A stretch of DNA of 23,179 bases from positions 1 through 23,179 of the forward strand of contig CAMLKQ010000003.1 in the NCBI GenBank assembly GCA_946480585.1. Reading direction: 5' to 3'. Made by a program: the position numbers and the translations under genes. This DNA is from an uncultured Kangiella sp. GTDB taxonomy: Bacteria; Pseudomonadota; Gammaproteobacteria; Enterobacterales; DSM-103792. Below the pieces are notes generated by a model, which worked only from the letters and a program-made list of their open reading frames with translations, was not told the DNA's origin and ran no database searches. Shown piece by piece: positions 8,307-15,597 of this stretch (position 1 is the stretch's first letter; the number at the start of each line of letters is the position of its first letter).

Positions 8307-9401
8307 ATGCAAAAAAATCTCGAACCCTGTTATTACGGCGATTACCTGCAGCTCGGCAAATTGCTCGATGCCCAGCACCCGGTCGCGCCGCGTTATGGCC
8401 AGCAGGCCCATGACGAGATGCTGTTCATCATCGTCCATCAGGCCTACGAACTCTGGTTCAAGCAAATCCTGCACGAGCTGCGTGACGTGCATGTGACCAT
8501 GGCCCAGCCGCACATCAACGAGCGCGAGCTCGGTACTGTCATCGCCCGGTTGGAACGCATCCGCAGTATCCAGACCGTGCTGGTCCAGCAGCTGACCGTG
8601 CTGGAAACGATGACGCCGCTCGATTTCCTCGACTTCCGTGATTACCTGATCCCGGCCTCCGGTTTCCAAAGCATCCAGTTCAAGGAAATCGAGATCCGGC
8701 TCGGCCTGCGCGCCAACAACCGGATCAATTTTGACCAGCAGAGCTTCTACAGCCGCTTGAACGAGGCCGATCGCAACTTCCTGATCGGACTCGAAGCCGG
8801 CCCGAACCTGCACGATCACCTCGATGCCTGGCTGGCCCGCATCCCGTTCATCAGCACTACCGATTTCGATTTCTGGCAAGCCTACCGGCAGGCCGTCGAT
8901 ACCATGCTGGCCGATGAGGCCGAGATTGTCCGCAAGCACCCGAACCTGTCACCGCAAGACCGGGATTTTCAGCTGCGCGAACTGGAAAAGACCAAGGTCA
9001 GCTTTGACTGCCTGCTCGATGCCAACCGTTTCGACGAACTGAAAGCACAAGGCAAGTTTTCCCTGAGCCAGCGCGCCCTGCTCGCCGCCGTGTTCATCAA
9101 CCTGTATCGCGACGAACCGATTCTGCACTTGCCGTTCCGGCTGCTGACCGCACTGGTCGAGTTGGATGAAGGCTTCACCACCTGGCGCTACCGGCACGTG
9201 ATGATGGTGCAGCGCATGATTGGCGCGAAGATCGGCACCGGCGGCTCCAGCGGCAGCGATTACCTGCGCCAGACCACCGAGAACAACCGGTTCTTCCGCG
9301 ACTTGACCCTGCTTTCAACCTTCCTGCTGCCGCGCTCGGCCTTGCCGCAGCTGCCGGAATCGCTGCGAGCGGCACTGGATTTCCACGCCAATCGCGGTTG
9401 A
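8307..9401 (+). CDS. kynA: Tryptophan 2,3-dioxygenase
   Basis: Haem enzyme that opens the indole ring of tryptophan to give N-formylkynurenine, the first step of the kynurenine pathway; cytoplasmic. The 364-residue product has FIIVHQAYELWFKQIL with His44 (substrate-site His55 in the Xanthomonas enzyme). FRDYLIPASGFQSIQF carries Arg111, which holds the substrate carboxylate. WRYRHVMMVQRMIG contains the proximal haem ligand His297, followed by the GTGGSSGSDYL loop. It is longer than the roughly 300-residue Xanthomonas type and closer in length to the longer bacterial forms. No kynureninase or formamidase gene is adjacent, so the pathway must continue elsewhere. The ribosome-binding site is poor (AGG at 8294-8296, about 10 bases upstream). 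A GC-rich hairpin follows. Confidence 0.95.
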   Translation: MQKNLEPCYYGDYLQLGKLLDAQHPVAPRYGQQAHDEMLFIIVHQAYELWFKQILHELRDVHVTMAQPHINERELGTVIARLERIRSIQTVLVQQLTVLETMTPLDFLDFRDYLIPASGFQSIQFKEIEIRLGLRANNRINFDQQSFYSRLNEADRNFLIGLEAGPNLHDHLDAWLARIPFISTTDFDFWQAYRQAVDTMLADEAEIVRKHPNLSPQDRDFQLRELEKTKVSFDCLLDANRFDELKAQGKFSLSQRALLAAVFINLYRDEPILHLPFRLLTALVELDEGFTTWRYRHVMMVQRMIGAKIGTGGSSGSDYLRQTTENNRFFRDLTLLSTFLLPRSALPQLPESLRAALDFHANRG

Positions 9402-9433
9402 TCCCGTCACTATCCTTCTGTTCGACCCAAGAC

Positions 9434-9452
9434 GCCCCGCCTCAGGCGGGGC
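9434..9452 (+). terminator. GC-rich hairpin downstream of tryptophan 2,3-dioxygenase
   Basis: GCCCCGCC / GGCGGGGC with a TCA loop makes a perfect 8-bp stem 33 bases after the stop codon. There is no T-run after it, so it is a weak or Rho-assisted terminator, or an RNA-stabilising 3' hairpin. Confidence 0.45.
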
Positions 9453-9541
9453 CGTCAATCGCCTTTACAGCGCCGTCAGCCGATCACTGCTGTTTGCTGC
9501 CAACTCATTGAAAACACATAGGTTCCCTGCCTTCCCCACCG

Positions 9542-9557
9542 TGGCATCCGATATGCT
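9542..9557 (+). promoter_or_regulatory. Sigma54-like -24/-12 element upstream of the PEP-CTERM-like gene
   Basis: TGGCAT (9542-9547), five bases, then ATGCT (9553-9557) fits the TGGCAC-N5-TTGCW pattern with two mismatches. It keeps the invariant GG and GC exactly ten bases apart. Transcription would start near 9568, 44 bases before the ATG at 9612. In some bacteria PEP-CTERM genes are under RpoN and the PrsK/PrsR pair, which makes this placement meaningful, but a chance match cannot be excluded. Confidence 0.45.
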
Positions 9558-9611
9558 TGCTCAAAAAATAGCCCAGCATTCGTTGGCGAAGGCGTGACGG
9601 GAGGGATGGCA

Positions 9612-10169
9612 ATGAACCGGTTACAGGGTGGATTGGCAGCCATGCTGCTGTTGCTTGGCGGGCAGGCCCAAGCAGACGTCATCGAATACGTGGAACTGGA
9701 ATTTGCCTCCGGCGCCATCTGGCAAGGCACCATCACGTTCAATGACGGCTATGAAGGCATGATCGACGCCAACGGTTGGTTGACCGGTGGCAGTCATGGC
9801 TTCAACGAGTTTCTGAGCTGGACCTGGTGGGATGGCACTGGCCAGAGCAATCCCGCGGACTGGAACGGTGATGGCTGGTATGAAGACTGGCTGATGAACG
9901 GCGACGAAGGCGTCGGCGATTACACCCTCTACCTTGGGTTGTCCTGGAGCGCCAGCGCGTCGGTCGATGCCGGCGGCATCCAGTTCGTATTGCTTAACGA
10001 CCCCGAGTACAGCGGCAATCAGGCTTACGATGACCTGCTGATTGCCTGGTCGGCGACTGCGGTACCGCTGCCGAGCAGTCTGGTACTGCTGGTGCTCGGT
10101 GGTTTCTTGCTGCTCCGGCGACGCGAACAGCTGCTGCCGTGTCGTCATGCCAGCGCCCGTCCGCACTAA
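9612..10169 (+). CDS. Secreted protein with PEP-CTERM-like sorting tail (VPLP variant)
   Basis: A 185-residue protein with a Sec signal peptide (MNRLQGGLAAMLLLLGGQAQA, cleavage after about residue 21) and a three-part C-terminus. That tail is VPLP (151-154), a hydrophobic segment (155-168) and RRR (169-171), the architecture of PEP-CTERM sorting signals recognised by exosortase. The mature part is acidic and unusually rich in Trp, with ten in the protein and six between residues 70 and 93, plus Gly and Asp. I recognise no enzymatic domain. ATG 9612 was chosen because GGGAGGG (9599-9605) is spaced six bases before it; GTG 9594 and ATG 9606 are in frame but fit worse. Odd: fourteen residues, including a Cys, follow the Arg cluster, where typical members end within a few. 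A plain C-terminal membrane anchor is the alternative reading. Confidence 0.78.
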   Translation: MNRLQGGLAAMLLLLGGQAQADVIEYVELEFASGAIWQGTITFNDGYEGMIDANGWLTGGSHGFNEFLSWTWWDGTGQSNPADWNGDGWYEDWLMNGDEGVGDYTLYLGLSWSASASVDAGGIQFVLLNDPEYSGNQAYDDLLIAWSATAVPLPSSLVLLVLGGFLLLRRREQLLPCRHASARPH

Positions 10170-10195
10170 GCTCGCCCGACGCCCACTACACGCAC

Positions 10196-10231
10196 AAACA
10201 ACAAAGCCCGCTGATGCGGGCTTTGTTGTTT
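10196..10231. terminator. Bidirectional terminator between the PEP-CTERM-like gene and the methionine sulfoxide reductase gene
   Basis: A perfect 16-bp stem, AAACAACAAAGCCCGC / GCGGGCTTTGTTGTTT, with a TGAT loop. The A-rich left foot and T-rich right foot allow termination from both convergent genes. The same CAACAAA / TTTGTTG feet occur in the terminator at the end of the window. Confidence 0.88.
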
Positions 10232-10247
10232 GCAGCGCTCTAACGAC

Positions 10248-10739
10248 TCAGGACCAGTCGCAGGCGCGAACGAACAGCGACACCAGTGCACTCATGCCAT
10301 CGGCGTCCATTTGGTCAAACCGGCCATGGCGCGGACTGTCCATATCAAAGACGCCCCATAGCACGCCATTGACCCGCACGGGCAACACCAGCTCGGCATT
10401 GGAGGCGCCGTCACAGGCAATATGGCCCGGGAAGGCATGCACATCTTCCACCAGCTGGATCTCACCGGTCCGGGCGCAAGCGCCGCAGACACCTTTGTCA
10501 AATGGAATGCGGACACAAGCCACCTTGCCCTGAAATGGGCCCAGCACCAGTTCGTTGCCCGGCTTTGGGAAATCGCGATTCAAATAAAAACCGGCCCAGT
10601 TCAATTCCGGCACTTGCTGGCCAATCAGGGCGCTGAACTGGCTGGCGTTGGCCAGCCAATCGCGCTCGCCATGGAACAGCGCTTCGGCCTGTTTCAACAA
10701 TTCGGCATAGGCCGCGCGCTTGGCGCTGGCGGTGGACAT
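10248..10739 (-). CDS. msrC: Free methionine-(R)-sulfoxide reductase (GAF domain)
   Basis: Reduces free methionine-(R)-sulfoxide with thioredoxin as donor, repairing oxidised methionine in the cytoplasm. The protein is essentially one GAF domain. LNWAGFYLN, LVLGPFQGKVACVRIPF and VEDVHAFPGHIACDGASN are diagnostic. Cys75, Cys85 and Cys109 have the same spacing (10 and 24) as the three redox cysteines Cys84, Cys94 and Cys118 of the E. coli enzyme. The ATG at 10739 gives 163 residues, close to the E. coli length of 165. An in-frame ATG at 10769 would add ten residues and cannot be ruled out, since neither start has a clear ribosome-binding site. It is convergent with the PEP-CTERM-like gene and divergent from the efflux operon. 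Confidence 0.93.
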   Translation of the reverse strand: MSTASAKRAAYAELLKQAEALFHGERDWLANASQFSALIGQQVPELNWAGFYLNRDFPKPGNELVLGPFQGKVACVRIPFDKGVCGACARTGEIQLVEDVHAFPGHIACDGASNAELVLPVRVNGVLWGVFDMDSPRHGRFDQMDADGMSALVSLFVRACDWS

Positions 10740-10870
10740 ATCTAACGCGGTCAAGTCATCGGCATGCATGGCAAACACCGTAGAAGCGAAAAACGGCAGC
10801 CATTTTAACCATTCATTGGCAATTTTCGCCGAGCCGGTCAAACCAAATTGTCCTGAGACCCGTCACATGC

Positions 10871-10925
10871 CGTTACAGATCAGACACTTGGCAGTTACAG
10901 CCATGTTGGCACACTCGCTGCCAAG
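10871..10925. promoter_or_regulatory. Repeat-rich upstream region of the RND efflux operon
   Basis: Three overlapping signals lie just before the adaptor gene. GTTACAG occurs twice 22 bases apart (10872-10878 and 10894-10900). An inverted repeat CTTGGCAG / CTGCCAAG spans 10887-10894 and 10918-10925. TGGCAC (10907-10912) with GC at 10920-10921 gives a sigma54-like GG-N10-GC spacing. Any of these could be a promoter or regulator site; I found no good sigma70 pair. Confidence 0.35.
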
Positions 10926-10961
10926 CTGATGATTAGCGCAAATACCTCAAAGGAGCCCTCC

Positions 10962-12029
10962 ATGACCACCGGTCGCCTGTCCTTGCTCGCCATGACCCTT
11001 ACCGGGCTACTCGCCCTGTATGGCTGCGGCAATGACGCCAATTCCAAGGAAGCCGGCCCCGACGGCAAGGAAAAGAAAGAAGAGATCGCGCTGCCGGTGG
11101 AAGTCAGCAAAGTCGCAACCGGCACCATTGCTGCCACCCTGACCAGCACTACCACGCTGGAAGCAGAAGAGCAGGCGCAAGTCGTTGCCAAAATCAGCGG
11201 CGTCGCGACGCGTCTGTATGTGGAAGAAGGCCAGTTCGTCAAAGCCGGCGATCCGTTGCTGCAACTCGACACCGAGAAACTGCAGCTGGAAGTCGCACGC
11301 GCCGAAAGCAATCTGGCTCGGCTCGCCAATGATTTGGAGCGCAGCAAGCAGCTGTTCCAGAAGCAGCTGATCAGCTCCGACGCCTACGACAAAATCAAGT
11401 ACGAATACGATGCGTTGAAAGCCAGCTCGGAACTCGCCAAGCTGGATGTCGCTTATGGCATGGTGCGCGCGCCGATCAACGGCGTTGTATCCAAGCGCAT
11501 GGTCAAAGTCGGCAACATGGTGCAACTGAACCAGCCGGTGTTTGAAATCACCGACTTTGATCCGCTGCTCGCGGTAATTCACGTGCCGGAGCGCGAGCTC
11601 GCCAAGCTGCATCTGAAGCAGCAGGCGCTGATCACCGTCGATGCCCACCGCGGCCAGCTGTATCCGGCCAGCATCCTGCGCATCAGCCCGATCATTGACG
11701 CCGCATCCGGCACCTTCAAAGTGACGCTTGCCGTCAATGACAGCAAACGCGATCTCAAGCCGGGCATGTTCGGTCGGGTCGCAGTCACCTATGCCCAGCA
11801 TGACAACGCGGTGCTGGTCGCCAAGGACGCCGTGTTGAACGAAGACGGCGAAACCGCCGTGTTCGTCGTGCGCGACAACAAAGCCTACCGCACGCCGGTG
11901 GAAACCGGTTTCACCGATGACAAGCACATAGAGATTCTGCGTGGTGTGGCCGCCAATGACGTAATCGTCAGCACCGGCCAGAACAGCCTGAAACACGAAG
12001 CCTCGGTGCAAGTATTGAACACACTGTAA
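10962..12029 (+). CDS. RND efflux periplasmic adaptor (membrane fusion) lipoprotein
   Basis: Periplasmic adaptor of the HlyD/AcrA type that links an RND permease to an outer-membrane channel. The 355-residue product starts with a lipoprotein signal ending LYGC (Cys22), with Tyr at -2 where a small residue is usual. A charged linker follows, then the lipoyl-like half VVAKISGVATRLYVEEGQFVKAGDPLLQLD (as two blocks, about 74-93 and 94-104), a helical hairpin about 105-160, VRAPINGVVSKR closing the lipoyl domain, and beta-barrel and membrane-proximal segments ending in VIVSTGQNSLKHEA. The ATG at 10962 follows AAGGAG. The adaptor is followed by two permease genes but no TolC-like gene, so the outer-membrane partner is encoded elsewhere. 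Substrate is unknown. Confidence 0.93.
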   Translation: MTTGRLSLLAMTLTGLLALYGCGNDANSKEAGPDGKEKKEEIALPVEVSKVATGTIAATLTSTTTLEAEEQAQVVAKISGVATRLYVEEGQFVKAGDPLLQLDTEKLQLEVARAESNLARLANDLERSKQLFQKQLISSDAYDKIKYEYDALKASSELAKLDVAYGMVRAPINGVVSKRMVKVGNMVQLNQPVFEITDFDPLLAVIHVPERELAKLHLKQQALITVDAHRGQLYPASILRISPIIDAASGTFKVTLAVNDSKRDLKPGMFGRVAVTYAQHDNAVLVAKDAVLNEDGETAVFVVRDNKAYRTPVETGFTDDKHIEILRGVAANDVIVSTGQNSLKHEASVQVLNTL

Positions 12030-12090
12030 CGCAGCGATGCCACGGACCGGCACCATGCAAACCGCCTCCGTTCCGTCCGGCATCCTTTCC

Positions 12091-12124
12091 CGGCGGGTCG
12101 CTCTCCCCGACCCGCCGTTTCTTT
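12091..12124 (+). terminator. Terminator-like hairpin between adaptor and first permease
   Basis: A perfect 10-bp stem CGGCGGGTCG / CGACCCGCCG (12091-12100 and 12108-12117), 7-base loop, followed by TTTCTTTT. It sits 61 bases after the adaptor stop and about 60 bases before the permease start in a 153-base gap. It would give partial termination, or protect the 3' end of the adaptor message, so that adaptor exceeds pump. Confidence 0.65.
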
Positions 12125-12182
12125 TCGCGAAGACAACGCTCACCGAACTGGGCGTTTTCACTTTACTGATAACAGGGACATC

Positions 12183-15100
12183 ATGACTCTGATCGAACTG
12201 TCGATGCGTCGACCCGTTACCGTGTCGATGGCAGTTGTCGCCATGCTGGTGTTCGGCCTCGTGTTGCTCGGCCGCCTGGGTCTGACGCTGCTGCCGGATC
12301 TGTCTTATCCGACGCTAACCGTGCGCACCACCTACACCGGTGCGGCACCCTCGGAAGTCGAGAACCTGATCTCGAAACCGATTGAAGAAGCGGTCGGCGT
12401 GATCAAGAACGTGCGCACGGTCAAATCGATTTCGCGCGCGGGTCAGAGCGATGTCCTGCTCGAATTCAACTGGGGCACCGACATGGGGCTCGCCGGCATC
12501 GATGTCCGCGAGAAACTCGATCTGGTGCAACTGCCACTGGATGTCCAGCGCCCGACCCTGCTTCGGTTCAACCCGACGCTGGACCCGATCGTTCGGTTGT
12601 CGCTGTCGCGCGCCTCGGCCAGCGACACACAGACCCCGGAAGCCGCCGAGCAAAGCCTGACGGCCTTGCGCCGGCTCGCCGACGAACAGATCAAGAAACA
12701 ACTCGAAGCCATCGAAGGCGTCGCTGCGGTCAAGATCAGCGGCGGCTTTGAAGACGAAGTGCAGATCAACATTGATCAGGACAAGCTGTCGCAACTGAAC
12801 CTGAGCATTGAACAGGTTGCCCAGCACCTGCAAGCCGAGAACATCAACCTGTCTGGTGGCCGGTTGGAGGAAGGCAGCCAACAGCTGCTGGTCCGCACCA
12901 TCAACCAATACCAGTCGGTGCAAGAAATGGCCGACACTATCGTCACCAGCAAGGACGGCAAGCCGGTTTACCTGCGCGACATCGCCCAAGTTGCGATGCG
13001 CTACAAGGAACGCGAGGCGGTCACCCGCATCAATGGCGTCGAAGCGGTCGAACTCGCCCTCTACAAGGAAGGCGACGCCAACACCGTTGCCGTCGCCAAG
13101 CAAATCAAGAATCGACTGGAATCGCTCAGCAAGTCACTGGGCGAACAGCTGAAACTCGACATCATCTATGACCAATCCGTGTTCATCGAAGATGCGGTCG
13201 GTGAAGTGATCGACAACGGCATTCAAGGCGGCATTCTCGCGACCTTGATCCTTTACCTTTTCCTGCGCAACGTCTGGGCAACGGTGATCATCGCGCTGTC
13301 GATTCCGGTCGCCGTCGTCATCTCGTTCAACCTGATGTACGCCGCCGGCGTCACCCTGAACATCATGTCGCTAGGTGGCATCGCCTTGTCGATCGGCATG
13401 TTGATCGACAACGGCATTGTCGTGCTGGAGAACATCGATACCCATCGCAAGATGGGCAAGGATATCTGGCAGGCGGCGCGTGATGGCACGGCCGAAGTTG
13501 CCGGCGCCGTCACCGCCTCCACCTTGACCTCGGTGGCGGTGTTTCTGCCGTTGGTGTTCGTGCAAGGCATTGCCGGTCAGCTGTTCCGCGATCAGGCCTT
13601 GACGGTAACCTTCTCGCAATTTGTTTCGCTGTTCATTGGCTTCACGCTGATCCCGATGCTGGCCGTGGTCGGCAAACGTCGTAACGCGGCCGCGGAGCCA
13701 GTGACCTCGCTGCATCGCGGTCAACACCACGGCGAAGCCATCGCGCCGGCCACCAACGAAGGCGCCGATGAAAATGTCACTGTGCGCAGCGTCGTCGAAC
13801 GGCAGCCATCGCGCTTGGCACAACTCGGCCGAATCCTGACTGCTCCGTTCCGTTTGCTGCACCGGATTCTAGCGGTGCCATTCCAGTTCATTGGCCGCTT
13901 GCTGTCCATTTTGCTCAAGCCCCTGATCTGGCTGTTGACGCTCTGGCAACGCGTTCCGGTGACGACCATCCTGCTGGGCTGGCTATTGAAAGCTGCCGGT
14001 TTCATTGGCCACGTCATGCACTTGCTGTTCAAACCGGTGGTGAACGGCTTCAACTATGGTTACAGCCAGCTTGAGCGCGGTTATGACCGTTTGATCGACA
14101 TCTCGCTGCGGCAACGGGCCAGCGTACTCGCCATCGCTTTCGCGCTGTTCGGCATCAGTCTGTTCATGCTGTCACGTATTGGGGTCGAACTGATTCCGCA
14201 ATTGGCGCAGGGCGAGTTTGTCGCCAATCTGCGCGCCGCACCGGGCACGCCGCTGGCCAAGACCGACGAGATTCTGCTCAAGGCTCACCAGATTGCTGCC
14301 GCCATGCCGGAAGTCGAGCGCAGCTTCGCCGTCGCAGGCAGCGGTAACCGACTCGATGCGTCGCCGGACAAGGGCGGTGAAAACGTCGGCGAACTGAACG
14401 TGGTGCTGAAGAAGCCGGTGTCGCAAGACACCGAAGCGGCGGTCATGCGCAAACTGCGCGAACAGCTGGCGCAGCTGCCGGGTGTGCAGGTGCAAGTCGA
14501 ACGGCGGGCCCTGTTCACCTTCAAGACGCCGCTGGAGATCGAGCTGGTCGGTTACAACCTTGATGAGCTGCGAGCCTCTTCGGCGCAACTGTTGGCAATG
14601 ATGCGGGCGCAGGATCGCTTCATTGATGTGCGCTCGACGGTTGAAGACGGTTACCCGGAACTGCAAATCCTGTTCGACCATGAACGGGCTGCCAGCCTCG
14701 GTCTGTCAGTACCGGATATCGCCCAGCGTGTGGTAAAAAAACTGCGCGGTGACGTCGCTACCCGCTACGCCTTCCGCGACCGCAAAATCGACGTTGTGGT
14801 CCGTCTGGCCGAAGGCGACCGTAACTCGGTCGAGGAAGTGCGCCAGCTGATCGTCAACTCGGATCAGGATCGGCCAGTGCCGTTGTCGGCGGTCGCTGAA
14901 GTCAAACTGGCGATTGGACCGAGTGAGATCCACCGCATTGGTCAGGAGCGGGTCGCGATCGTGTCCGCCAACCTGCGTTACGGCGACTTGGGCGAGGCCG
15001 CCGCCGCTGCGCAGGCGCTGATTGATCAATTGCCGGAGCGCAGCGGTGTTGAAGTCCGGCTGGCCGGTCAGAATGCCGAAATGGAAGTTTCATTCCAGTC

Positions 15101-15584
15101 GCTGCAGTTTGCGTTGCTGCTGGCCTTGTTCCTCGTGTATCTGGTCATGGCATCGCAGTTCGAATCGCTGCTGCATCCTTTCGTCATCATGTTCAGCGTG
15201 CCGCTGGCGCTGGTGGGTGCCGTGCTGGCCTTGGTGATCACCGGCCAGACGATCAGCGTAGTGGTGTTCATCGGTCTCATCATGCTGGCCGGTATCGTCG
15301 TCAACAACGCCATTGTGCTCATCGACCGGGTCAACCAGTTGCGCGACGAAGGTATGCAGAAGCTGGCCGCTGTCCGCGAAGCGGGCCGCAGCCGCTTGCG
15401 TCCGATCATGATGACAATGCTGACCACCGTGCTCGGCATGGTGCCGCTCGCGCTCGGCATCGGTGAAGGTGCCGAGATCCGCGCACCGATGGCGATTACC
15501 GTGATTGGCGGCATCACCGTTTCGACCCTGCTGACCCTGGTCGTGATCCCGGTGCTGTACACCTTGCTCGACCGGTCGGAATAA
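12183..15584 (+). CDS. RND efflux transporter permease subunit with enlarged central region
   Basis: Inner-membrane proton-driven export pump of the AcrB/CzcA superfamily. Its 1133 residues show MRRPVTVSMAVVAMLVFGL as the first transmembrane helix and the duplicated layout of periplasmic loop plus six helices. TM4 reads SIGMLIDNGIVVLENI with Asp409, the likely proton relay, and the C-terminal half has GIVVNNAIVLIDRVNQLRDEG. Compared with the usual 1020-1050 residues there is extra sequence between TM6 and TM7: a hydrophilic linker at about 501-545, then hydrophobic and amphipathic helices at about 546-620 rich in Leu, Arg and Pro. TM7 resumes after GYDRLIDISLRQRASVL. The ATG follows AGGGA. 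It is separated from the next permease by 13 bases. Substrate class cannot be told. Confidence 0.93.
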   Translation: MTLIELSMRRPVTVSMAVVAMLVFGLVLLGRLGLTLLPDLSYPTLTVRTTYTGAAPSEVENLISKPIEEAVGVIKNVRTVKSISRAGQSDVLLEFNWGTDMGLAGIDVREKLDLVQLPLDVQRPTLLRFNPTLDPIVRLSLSRASASDTQTPEAAEQSLTALRRLADEQIKKQLEAIEGVAAVKISGGFEDEVQINIDQDKLSQLNLSIEQVAQHLQAENINLSGGRLEEGSQQLLVRTINQYQSVQEMADTIVTSKDGKPVYLRDIAQVAMRYKEREAVTRINGVEAVELALYKEGDANTVAVAKQIKNRLESLSKSLGEQLKLDIIYDQSVFIEDAVGEVIDNGIQGGILATLILYLFLRNVWATVIIALSIPVAVVISFNLMYAAGVTLNIMSLGGIALSIGMLIDNGIVVLENIDTHRKMGKDIWQAARDGTAEVAGAVTASTLTSVAVFLPLVFVQGIAGQLFRDQALTVTFSQFVSLFIGFTLIPMLAVVGKRRNAAAEPVTSLHRGQHHGEAIAPATNEGADENVTVRSVVERQPSRLAQLGRILTAPFRLLHRILAVPFQFIGRLLSILLKPLIWLLTLWQRVPVTTILLGWLLKAAGFIGHVMHLLFKPVVNGFNYGYSQLERGYDRLIDISLRQRASVLAIAFALFGISLFMLSRIGVELIPQLAQGEFVANLRAAPGTPLAKTDEILLKAHQIAAAMPEVERSFAVAGSGNRLDASPDKGGENVGELNVVLKKPVSQDTEAAVMRKLREQLAQLPGVQVQVERRALFTFKTPLEIELVGYNLDELRASSAQLLAMMRAQDRFIDVRSTVEDGYPELQILFDHERAASLGLSVPDIAQRVVKKLRGDVATRYAFRDRKIDVVVRLAEGDRNSVEEVRQLIVNSDQDRPVPLSAVAEVKLAIGPSEIHRIGQERVAIVSANLRYGDLGEAAAAAQALIDQLPERSGVEVRLAGQNAEMEVSFQSLQFALLLALFLVYLVMASQFESLLHPFVIMFSVPLALVGAVLALVITGQTISVVVFIGLIMLAGIVVNNAIVLIDRVNQLRDEGMQKLAAVREAGRSRLRPIMMTMLTTVLGMVPLALGIGEGAEIRAPMAITVIGGITVSTLLTLVVIPVLYTLLDRSE

Positions 15585-15597
15585 CAGGAGCACAGCG

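Noticed and set aside
10740..10841. Upstream starts of the methionine sulfoxide reductase (ATG 10769, TTG 10841)
   Set aside because: Family alignment and length favour the ATG at 10739; the extension to 10841 looks like non-coding upstream DNA.
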